A DNA stretch of 44,104 bases from Paulinella micropora (Eukaryota > Cercozoa > Imbricatea > Euglyphida), in contig BJOX01000374.1 of assembly GCA_009731375.1 (NCBI GenBank), positions 467,443 to 511,546 on the forward strand, in the 5' to 3' direction. Every line of letters starts with the position of its first letter. Within the stretch, counting starts at the first letter, position 1. Below are positions 19,016 to 28,401 of the stretch, piece after piece. The position numbers and the translations under genes are program-made. Below the pieces are notes generated by a model. It saw only the letters and a list, made by a program, of their open reading frames with translations. It did not search any database and was not told where the DNA came from.

Positions 19016-19294
19016 ATGTCATTTACACCCACCAAAATGAATGTTAAATTTATTCATTATACGAACGACCAATCAGAGACAAAAACCAGAATTCTTTGTA
19101 TGGACAGAATTGGAATTATTGGCACATTTGCAGATAGTAATATAGCAAACATTTCAAACCTCAGTTATAATTTGGGTGTCGTTGGATGGTCGGACGGACA
19201 ATATACATTTAAAGTATTAAAAAGCGATGCTGGTGCATTAGATACTGATGATTTAGCGGAAAGAATTGTTGTGTGCTTAGAATTCTTAGGGTAG
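19016..19294 (+). CDS. Hypothetical 92-aa protein
   Basis: ATG 19016, TAG 19292-19294. The sequence is mixed and globular-looking (NVKFIHYTNDQSETKTRI; LGVVGWSDGQYTFKVL; acidic LDTDDLAERIVV near the end). I do not recognise it. It lies 62 bases before the packaging ATPase on the same strand. A pair of perfect hairpins follows its stop. Confidence 0.5.
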   Translation: MSFTPTKMNVKFIHYTNDQSETKTRILCMDRIGIIGTFADSNIANISNLSYNLGVVGWSDGQYTFKVLKSDAGALDTDDLAERIVVCLEFLG

Positions 19295-19334
19295 GTGAAA
19301 CCTACCCAGAATGTTGCGGGTTTTATCCGCAACG
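19290..19334 (+). terminator. Twin perfect hairpins after the 19016 gene
   Basis: GGGTAGGT-GAA-ACCTACCC (about 19289-19308) contains the stop codon. GTTGCGG-GTTTTAT-CCGCAAC (about 19314-19334) follows after five bases. The ATPase ATG is 23 bases further on. Their position suggests a 3'-end signal or a structure controlling the next gene. Confidence 0.5.
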
Positions 19335-19356
19335 AATTTTTGGCTTAGAATATAAG

Positions 19357-20174
19357 ATGCTGAAGATTAATAGCATTAAGGTGAAACCAGTTAAGCAGGA
19401 TGGTGATGGAAACAAAAAAGCAAAGGGTTATAAATTATTCAACGAGCCGTATGCCAATATATTTCTGCTTGCCCGTAAGAAGAGCGGGAAAACGACAGCA
19501 CTCTTTGAAATACTGAAACGGACTACAGACAGAAAAACCCGAATTGCCATTATTGCTTCAACAATACACAAGGACTACATTTCTAAAGCAATGGTAAAGC
19601 ACTTTAAGAACAGGGGAAACCCGATGGCAATATATACCTTTTTCAAGTCAGACGGGGTGAATGTCATTGATTATGAGTTAGGCAAACTGAACAGACATGA
19701 CGAGCAACACGAAGGAGAAGTAAAACAGGACAAAGAGGAAATAGAGAAACACAATTTTTATATTTCGGAAAAGAAAAGAAACAGAGCGCCGCGGAGGCAC
19801 CGAAAGAAAGGCAGAGTAAGTATATTTCGCCAGAGGTTGTTTTTGTTTTGGACGATTTAGGGAGCGGTTTAAGAGATAAGTCAGTAAGCAATTTGTTAAA
19901 AAAGAACAGACACTATAAAAGTAAGGTGATTATGTCAAGTCAGTATCTGAATGACCTTAGGCCAGAAGCCATTAAGCAGTTAGACTATTTATTAATCTTT
20001 CCTGGTCAGTCTCAGGACAAAATGGAACTCGTGTATAAACACTTAGATTTATCTTTCAACTTTGATTACTTTCTGGAAAAATATCACGAGGCTACAAGGG
20101 AACAATTTAATTTTCTGTATGTCTCAAGCGTTGATGACGAGTTAAGAAAAAATTTTGCCTATCGCATGCGATAA
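19357..20174 (+). pseudogene. Genome-packaging ATPase (FtsK/HerA type), one frameshift
   Basis: ATG 19357 (MLKINSIKVKP). Walker A is ARKKSGKTTA near residue 45. Walker B is VFVLDDLG (about 19842-19865), followed by SSQYLNDLRPEAIKQLDYLL, a sensor-like segment typical of the A32-type packaging ATPases of Polintons and related viruses. The frame shifts once near 19740-19790: the upstream frame ends at 19860, while the downstream frame (19848-20174) holds Walker B. Total about 270 residues, a normal size. The enzyme would pump element DNA into capsids. The stop is two bases before hairpin element E4. Confidence 0.8.
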
Positions 20175-20175
20175 T

Positions 20176-20371
20176 GATATTTATCAACTACACTCTCATT
20201 CGTTGATATTTATGAGCATCGCTTTCATTCACTACGCTCATTTTGGCTCGCTCATAAACATCGAAAACCGATTTATTTTAAAACAATAAATAAAAAAACG
20301 ATGTTTTAGAATAAGCGGTAGTGCGACAGCAAAAAGCGCAATTCTAAAATATTACGCAATTCTAAAATATC
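20176..20371. terminator. Composite hairpin element E4, with duplicated arms
   Basis: Left half: GATATTTATCAAC (20176) with GTTGAT (20202), directly followed by a second hairpin GATATTTATGAGC (20205-20217) with GCTCATAAACATC (20250-20262). Right half: GATGTTTTAGAAT (20300-20312) with ATTCTAAAATATC (20359-20371), where the 3' arm is present twice (also 20341-20352). It looks like two elements nested or recombined. ATGAGC/GCTCAT is an arm pair found only here. Confidence 0.6.
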
Positions 20372-20467
20372 AAAATAATATTTTTATAATTATTTTTTAT
20401 GTATATTATATGCTCACCAGTGATAATTTCACAACCATCAGGATATAACATCGGATACAATCCATCA

Positions 20468-20800
20468 ATGCCACAGAAGGGAGGAAAAAAGAAAACCAAG
20501 AAGAAGGGATGCGGACAAAAGCGAGGAAAGATTAACTGGGCAAAGGTCGGAAAAACGGCCTTGGCTGTTAATAAATTCCTTCGTGATAATAAGGTAATCT
20601 CTAGAACTGCGGGGGCATTGAGTAGCATTGGGGTGCCTTACGCAGGTAGTGTTAGTGCTACAGCATCAAAACTCGGATATGGTAAGCAACGAGGAGGGGC
20701 TGTAAAGTTTCATGAAATGATATTTATCAACTTCACTCTCATTCGCTTCGCTCATTCTCGCTTGTTGATAAATATCGATGACCATTATTTTTTTTGCTAA
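20468..20800 (+). CDS. Small very basic protein, possible virion core protein
   Basis: Begins PQKGGKKKTKKKGCGQKRGK, then a short folded part with NKFLRDNKVISRTAGAL and Gly/Ala-rich sequence ending GYGKQRGG (about 20695). After that the frame runs into hairpin element E5, so the real end is probably near 20715 and the extra codons to 20800 are read-through. Upstream in-frame codons to 20399 are also open. Basic tail, LxxNKVIS helix and a Gly/Arg end resemble core or penton-associated proteins of Polinton-like viruses (from memory, tentative). It lies between the ATPase and the protease gene, consistent with a virion role. Confidence 0.5.
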   Translation: MPQKGGKKKTKKKGCGQKRGKINWAKVGKTALAVNKFLRDNKVISRTAGALSSIGVPYAGSVSATASKLGYGKQRGGAVKFHEMIFINFTLIRFAHSRLLINIDDHYFFC

Positions 20801-20864
20801 AATAAAAAAACGATGTTTTAGAATAAGAGACAGTGCGAAGCACGAAGCGCAATTCTAAAATATC
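20719..20864. terminator. Composite double-hairpin element E5
   Basis: First hairpin: GATATTTATCAAC (20719-20731) with GTTGATAAATATC (20764-20776), a perfect 13-bp stem. Second: GATGTTTTAGAAT (20812-20824) with ATTCTAAAATATC (20852-20864), with nested GTGC-GAA-GCAC. The second loop matches the reverse complement of the first loop of E2. It lies between two + strand genes, so these elements are not limited to convergent junctions. Confidence 0.65.
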
Positions 20865-20866
20865 AA

Positions 20867-22711
20867 ATGGTCGCTAAAACCAAAAAACAAGGAAACCTAA
20901 AGTAAGACCCCCACGAGTGTATAGAAATAAGAGTGGGAGACCTTATATTATCCAAAGGGTAAAAAATATTATCTTAATTTCGGTAAGAAAACAAATGATA
21001 TGAGCACACTTCAAATCGTTAAGTTGTTTTTAAAATATATTGGCAAACCGAAGTCGCAAAGGGCTATCCGCAAACCAAGGGAAAAAATAATCAAATCTGA
21101 TTTCAATCGTCTTGAACACGAGAACCGAAACCAGATACAAAGCAACATACAAAAAAATATGAGTTAATACATGACGAGGAAGAAAAGGAAAAGAAGAAAA
21201 GGTATGAGATAGAAGAAGAAAAGAAAAGGCCAGAAAGAAAAGACATAGCCGATGCTAAGGAAAGACAAGAGATAATGGATAGGGAACATAAAAGAGAACT
21301 GGCGGAGATTAATGAAAGAAAGGAGGAAATAAATAGGACATTAAGAAGAGAAAGAAAACTCATAGAAGACGTAAAATATGAAGAAGACAGAAAAAATAGA
21401 ATACAAGCATTATCACCGCCACCGCAGTGTCAATATATTATGCCACCGCAATATGGACAGCCACAAGCACCGCCACAAGCACCACAATTAGGAGCCCCGC
21501 CACAAGCACCACCATTAGGAGCACCACCACAAGCACCACGATTAGCTAATTTAGAAAATGAAGCACCATTGAAAACAAAAGAACAATATGAGGAAGAAAA
21601 AAAGCAAAGCAGAAAGATATTGAAACACTGAAATTAGCAGGATATACAGATAATTTCATAAAAAAGATGAGTCTTAAAGACTTACAAAAAGCCAGTCAAG
21701 ATATTCAGACGGCTATAGCCACAGCAACATCTTTAGAAGAACAGACAAAGTTAGCAGAAGAATATAAAGAAAAACTTGAAAAGGAAGAAAAGAAAGCAGA
21801 AGAAAAGGGTAAGCATTTTGAAAATTTACTATTTAATCAATTTTTAATCTCTGGATTTTCAAAAACTTATCACCCAAACATTACTATAAAAGAGTTAGCA
21901 CAGGCTTTTAAAAAAAGAAACTAGATAGTGAAGGTCATGAAAAATTAAATTACAAAGACACTTCAAAGTGGATAATTGACATGATTAAAAGGTTTAATGT
22001 TGATGTTGGAAATGAAGAGAAAAATGTGAAAAGAAGAGTAGCAGATTATGCTAGATATGAAGAGTATATGGGTATTAATGAACAAAAAGGGAGTGGAGCG
22101 AAGACATTAGAAGAATTAATTGATAAGGTATTTTCAATAAAAATAATTAAAAAATATCTATCCCGCAATGATTGGAGACACACAATGAATAAAAAGGACT
22201 TTGTAAAAACTCTAACTAGCAAAATGACTATAGACCCGAATGTGGATAAACAAGTTTCAAATGATTTGAACATTGACGAGGGAATGCCACCGGAGGTGTT
22301 GTTTTTAACAACTTCTACCATACCCCCGAGCGTCGCGGAGACAACTATTACCCCGTCATTAGAACAACAGCAAGAGGAGCCACAGCAACAACAGCAAGAG
22401 GAGCCACAGCAAGAGCCAGAGCAACAGCAGGAGCAATCCATGCAGGAAGGAGAGGGACGGGGACTAATGACTAATGAAATAGATGACATAATGAAAAAAT
22501 ATGGATGGTATCTTGGAGCGATAGCCAGTGATTAAATCTACAAGTTGAAGCCCGGAAGCAGAAAGCGATACGGATTTATTATGAATTTAGACAATCATAA
22601 TCAAAAAGGGTCTCATTGGATAGCAGTGTGGGTAAGTATGGATAAAGACAGAAGTGTTAAAGTGTATGACCCTTTAGCACTTTATGAACCTACTGAAGAC
22701 TTTCAACAACA
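20867..22711 (+). pseudogene. Coiled-coil protein fused to cysteine protease, N-terminal part (separated half)
   Basis: ATG 20867 (VAKTKKQGN). Parts in order: a basic N-terminus with PPRVYRNKSGRPYI; a long Glu/Lys/Arg coiled coil (21170-21400); a Pro/Gln/Ala repeat (GAPPQAPxL three times, about 21480-21545); a second coiled coil (21667-21830); a folded segment (21981-22300); a Gln/Glu repeat (22360-22440); then GLMTNEIDDIMKKYG and the protease start. GSHWIAVWV holds the catalytic His and KVYDPLALYE the acidic partner. Breaks: shifts near 20900-21170, 21630 and 21925, and a TAA at 22533 (after IASD). The Cys half is at 9732-9971 on the other strand. Intact, it would be a virion maturation protease with a long scaffold-like N-terminal region. 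Confidence 0.65.
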
Positions 22712-22712
22712 G
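22704..22712. other. Inversion breakpoint 2
   Basis: CAACAACAG. To the left is the protease gene (+), to the right the truncated copy 1 pol gene (-), which breaks after PRGVL. It is reciprocal to breakpoint 1 at 9970-9976. CAACAA/TTGTTG is present at both joints. Confidence 0.75.
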
Positions 22713-25700
22713 CACCCCTCGTGGTAGTGCTTGTATGGTCCACGCGGTATGATCTTTATCTGTGGGAGATATGGTATCATCCCATGTCTCAAGTTTCGTG
22801 GCGTCTTTATATACTGGAAGGTATTGTATTACTTTAGGATCTTCCACTGGATCCAGACTCCTCCAGAAATGTAAGACTGGTTGTATTATTTGTGCCGCAG
22901 TCGAAATTCGATTCGATCGCGTATGGCGTTTGTGAGGTACTGCCATGACTCTCATGAGATATAAATCTGAGAGCGTGTCATCGGCTACGTGTTGAGCCGC
23001 AGGCCTCACCAAGTAAAAAGCGTCTTTGGCCCATGAAATATGTCCAATCGCATCTCCTTCTTTCCAACTGGGGTGAACGAGAGTGTCATTGCCCGCGCGA
23101 GGGTCTTGATCTCCGTCATCGCTCCCCTCTTGATGGACTCCTTGCGAACGTGCCGTCCTTATCGCCTTTCTCGGTCGGTCGTAGATAAGGTCATTTTGCG
23201 CTCTCCTTATTTGCGCCTCCGTGAACTTTCCTTCCGGCACGTTCGACTCCACCCTTTTGCGGGTCTGAGTCCCCGCCGCACTTTTGCGGTCGGTGGCCCG
23301 CTTGTTCTCCAGCTCAGCCTCCTCCTTCTCCGCAATTGGTGCCCTGTAGGCATCCCGTTCCGAGATATCCTCCTGACGGATTGGTGGGACCTCTTTAAAG
23401 TCAGCCTCCATCCGTTTGAGTGCTTGATCAACGGACTCATCTTCAAGTAGGAAGGGATCATACTTAATCAGCCTTCGTACATTGACTATTTGAACTTTCC
23501 CTCTGCCCCTGATTTTATAATTCAAAGGCCCCATCTGTTCCATGATCTGGTATGGTCCTTTCCAGTGGATGAACAGCTTCGAGCTGACTCCCTGAGGAAC
23601 CTGAGGATGATACAGTAGTACAATATCCCCGACCTGAAATCTGACTTGATCCAGGTGTGCCTGCCTGACACCTTCAGCATCAGTCTTCCTGCGCTCCGCC
23701 TCCCTATGCGCCTGTACTATTTGCTCCGCCTCCATCTTCGCCCGAAGTCTCACCCCAAACAGCTCATCCTGATCTGCCCATGAATCTTTTGGGTGCAGCA
23801 GTGAGGCTGGGATGGCGGGCTCACTCCCATATACCAATTGGTATGGCGAGACGGTAGAGGGTAGGCAAATTATATTGGTATGGCGAGACGGTAGGGTAAC
23901 GCTGTAGAGGGTAGGCAATTCATAGCAAAGGCAAACGAGGATGCTGCCTCCACCCATGCCTTTTGGTTCTCCTTCTTCATACAATACATCTTCAGCGCGG
24001 CCTTGAGGGGTCTATGCACCCGCTCTATCTTGCCGTTCGCTCTGGGGTTATAGGCGGTGACATATTGCCATTTCATGCCGTAATATGCAGATAGCTTGTC
24101 GATGACTTCATTATTAAAGTCAGAGCCTCGATCTGAGCATATTTTTCTCGGCACCCCAATCTGTGAGATGATCCTGTCAATCAACGCCTTGGCTGTTGTT
24201 TCGCCCGTAACGTCTTTGACTGGGACCACCCATACATAGTTGGTGGCTCTGTCTATGGCCGTTAGAAGGTATCTGTAACCTTCCGTCGTGACCGGGAAAG
24301 GTCCTACATGATCAGTGTGTAAGAACTCGAACATTCCTAAGTGTAAAGGAAAAGTCCCGATCAGGCCAAAATTCGCCTTCAATGGTGTTTTGGATGTCTT
24401 GCATGGGATGCATGCATTGACCTGTTCATCAATATTCTCCTTCATCTTCTTCCACCAGAATCGTCTCGAAATGAACATATGCGTTCTTTGTCGGCCCGGG
24501 TGCGCCAGTAGTGGGCAGTTATGAGCAGCGACAAAAATGATGTGTCTGAGTTTCTCAGGAACCCAGAGAGTCCATTTGTCTGGTTGTGATGCATAGCGCC
24601 CGTGTTGGCCTTTGTACCACAAGAGACCGTCTCTCCACCCCATCTCCTTCTGTTGCTCCTTAATCTCCTTCGTCATTTTCAGCTCGTTCGGGTTCTTGTA
24701 TAGCTGTATTAGCTCTTTGAACTCCGGATCGAGAGCCTGTTGCTGTCTCCATGCAGTGGGTGAGGCTATGTGGATAGTCCCATCCTCTAGCTGCACTCCT
24801 ATCCTCTCAGGGTTTTCGTCTAACTCCTCCTTGTTCTCCTGCGGGGGTTCCGCATATGCTTCTTGCTTAATCTCTTCTTGTTTTATCTCCGCCTTCATAT
24901 TCTCATATGCTTCATAGGACCACTCAGCATCCTCGAGGACATGTGCTGTACAACATATCCCATGATCCGGACCTTGCGGGCTATGACGTAGACCCGATCG
25001 GTTATATCGGACCCCTCTCGCCATCTGCATCGACTCGATATGATGCACTTCGTATGTGCAGTCTGGGGATAGATCCTCCATTTCTGCTGATGATACGAGA
25101 GCTGCCACTTCTGAGTGAAACTCTAGCCTGGAGAGGCTGTCAGCGACAACATTTCGCTTGCCGGGTAGATGGACCATTGTAAAATTGAAACATGACAAGA
25201 ATGCCTGCCATCTCGCTAGACGGCCAGTCTGTTCATGATTCATCAGCCATAGTAAATTCTGGTGATCAGTCCTTACTATAAACTGAGGTCCACCCCATAA
25301 ATACTCTCTCAACCGTTTGAGGGCCCAGACCACCGCCAGTGCCTCTCTCTGTCTCGTACAATAGTTTCGCTCCGCCGAGCACAACTTTCTACTTATAAAC
25401 ATGATCGGGCGCAACTTTTTCTCCTCATCTTCCTGTTGTAAGACTGCGCCGATCGCGAACTTTGATGCGTCTGTGTCGACTACGAATTGCTTCGAAAAGT
25501 CGGGCATCATCAGCACGAGTCCGCCATCCTTCGGATCTTTGTAGATGAGATCTTTGAGCGTGTTGTACGCTTCTAAGGCTTCATCATCCCACTTCTCAAA
25601 ATCACCGAAGTCGATCATTCTCTCCAACTTAGCCCGAGTTGCACCCCAATTGGGTATGAACTGGCTGTAATATTGCGCCATCGCAAGAAATGAGTGCAGC

Positions 25701-28401
25701 TCTGTGCGATTCTTCGGCCTCTGCCGGCTCATGATCGGCCTCTGCCGGCTCATGATCACCTCCCTCTTCTCTTTGGATATCGAGACTCTATTGTAAGAGA
25801 TTTCGTACCCCAAATATGTCACGCTTGTCTTTGCGAGTTGACATTTCTTCAAATTACATTTCAGGCCAAATAGTTTGATACGCCTGAAAATATCTGTTAG
25901 ATGGTCGATGTGCTCTTCCATCGTATTGGAGTACACGATAATGTCATCGATGTAGCAAAATGCGTCCTCTCCCGCCTTCTGTCCTCTTCTCCTCATGAAA
26001 CCTCCCTCTGTCTGGTCATTATATTTGCTACTCAGCATGCTTTGCATCGCTTTCTGAAAGAGTCCCGGGGCCTGTTTGAGTCCCATCGGAAGTACTTTCC
26101 ACTGATATATCTCCATTCCTACTACAAATGCAGTCAGCCATCTGGACTTTTCATCCAGTGGAATTTGCCAGAAGCCATTCTTCAGATCAATGACTGAGTA
26201 TAGCTTGGCGTTCCGCAATACTCGCCTTCCTTCTTCAAGAGTAGGTAATGGATTTCGTTCCTCCTCTAAAATTTTATTGACGCGGGCATAGTTAACCGTT
26301 AAGCGCCATTCTCCTCCCGGTTTAGGCACCAGTCTCGGTTGGGAAACTATTGGAGATGTCGATCTCTCAATGAAATCCTCATCGAGTAACTGCCGTGCTT
26401 GTTCTTCTGCGATCTTTGCTTCATGTATACTCAGATTTGCCCGTCGTGGCGCCGGTGAAGGCTCAGCACCTGGTATTTTACAAATAACCGCGGTGAAGTC
26501 TTCCGGCTTGACACCTCCCGCTTGAGGGGGGTCAAAAATCATTTTGTTCGCCTTCAATCTCTCTTTCAAAACCTCTTTCTCCTTCTCCGTACCTGCTCCT
26601 CCTGCCAATTTCTCTATCGCCGCCTTAAACTCCTCCTCTGACATTCTCTTGTGATGCTTGAGGGGTGCTCTGTCCTCCTCCAAGTCCAACTCTTCTTCTG
26701 ATATATCGTCCATTCCCGTTTTTTCATATGTGGCATTGTCTGGTTCGTCGTCCTCCGCCAGACCTACCAACATATCTATTAATCTTGCATATTGCAACGG
26801 AGCTTTTCGGGTGTAGAAACCATCGAAGCATGTGAACGCTTGAGGAATCAATTTCAACTTGTCCTGGTCTCTGAGCTTCCGCTTGTATGCACTGCTCTGT
26901 TCACGAGTCCCGAGACGACAAGCCACCACTAAGTGTTGCTTCCGTGAGGGCACCGGTATCGGATGATCAATAAGCCGGTCCCGTATCTCCTGCGCCCATA
27001 TCGCCTTCTCATTGTACGGGAGTATGACCGTATATGGTTTATTATTTTCAAAAAGAGTGCGCAGGCACTTTTTCACTTCTGTCAGTGAGCGCGGCCACGT
27101 AGGCTCGTCACCCCAGAATTCGGTAATAAAGCTTTTAATATCTTCTGCCGGGATATCAGGGAGTCGTCCCCTTCTCCTCGGTATAAACTCCTGTCTGTCC
27201 TTCTCTTCCACCTTTACGTGAAAGCAATACCCGTTGGTAATATATACATCGGCCCCCGCTCCTTCTTCAAATCTCGCCAACAATGGGCACCTTTTTCCCA
27301 TGCATATAATCTCCTCTTTCCTCTTTTCAATGAGATCGTCTATCGACTTTTTATCCCATTGTGTAGAGACTGTAGCGTATAGACCTCCGCCTCTCTCTTG
27401 TCTGACAGGTTTGAACCATCTTTAGACACCGCGTCCGTTGGCATATATGCCTCATATGCGTGTGTAATGGCCATCTGTTTCCCTTCCGATGCTACCCCTA
27501 GGTGTAGGGCCTCGTATGAGTCAATAGCATGGAGAGAGTCGACAGTATATTCTTCTCCTGGCTCTACGCCGTATATGACTCTTTTGGCGGCGCAATCAAT
27601 CACTACGTTCATTGTCGCCAGTTGGTCGTACGACAAAAGAACAGATCCGTGGTATTCGGGGACAACGTATAAGTCCACTCGATATACTCGTCCGGATTTC
27701 AATTTAAAATTTAAAGTGATGATGCCCGTTATATCCGTCCGACTACTAACTCCTTTCAAGGTGCCAGATGATTTTTTCATATTAGTTTCTAACCACGCAT
27801 GGTGTTTCGTAGTAAATTTCCGGCCGACAATATTAATATTCGCCATAGTATCATTACCAACGTTTATAAAGGTATTTAATGTTTCACAAAAAAGGTTCGT
27901 ATAGCATAAAGCGTCTGGCCGGTGACTTTTTAAGGCCAATACAAGGAGCTTGTGTTCTAAAATCTGTATCCTTTTCTCGAGGTTCGCCTCCTCCTCCCTT
28001 TCCGCCGTTTTTGTAATGTCTTTTTGGGTATTGTTCACAGGCGAAGGATGATTGTCCTTGCTTTCTCTGTTTGAGACCGTGAGGAGAGGTTGATGTCCTC
28101 CATCCTCCTTGTCTATTGTCTGTCTCGGCAAGTTGATAAGATTAACTGCCGGTTCTATTCTTACTTTCTTCGGCTGTGGCTGCGACAGGCCCGCCTGCTT
28201 TCTCTTTGCCAGCGCTTTACTCGCCTGCCTATTAGCAGCATGCACTGTTTGTTGTCGTGATGGGTGTACTGGTATTGTACTACCTTTGAGTTGGTCTGTG
28301 GCCTGCTGTGGGCTCTTAGACTCACTGGTACCCTTGGTTGGGACCTGCACAACGGTGTATCGTGCAATGCATGTTGTTCTGTTTTCTCCCTCCTTCTCTA
28401 G
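22712..28401 (-). pseudogene. pol: pol of copy 1, frameshifted and truncated
   Basis: The same architecture as copy 2 pol: unusual protease (NDTMANINIVG), reverse transcriptase (FCYIDDIIVYS), RNase H (FVVDTDASKFAIGAVL), integrase zinc finger (AHNCPLLAHPG), catalytic core (HTDHVGPF, CSDRGSDF, GKIERVHR), and GPY/F tail. Breaks: a shift near 27320; a 24-base tandem duplication at about 25719-25760 giving MSRQRP twice (in frame); and a local duplication of TTGGTATGGCGAGACGGTAG at 23835-23930, which removes a conserved segment and shifts the frame. The last 45 or so codons are at 9972-10113. The frame upstream of the first Met (28350) is open back to the gag UGA. Confidence 0.85.

Noticed and set aside
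20719-20864. Hairpin elements as bacterial rho-independent terminators
   Set aside because: The context is eukaryotic, stems are AT-rich with long structured loops, and the T-runs are not placed after the stems. A virus- or element-type 3' signal fits better.
24612-24917. Long open frames on the + strand opposite retroelement pol and gag (for example here, 27398-27904, 29767-30392, 36675-37013)
   Set aside because: They are shadows of the real - strand genes in GC-richer sequence and show no recognisable domain.
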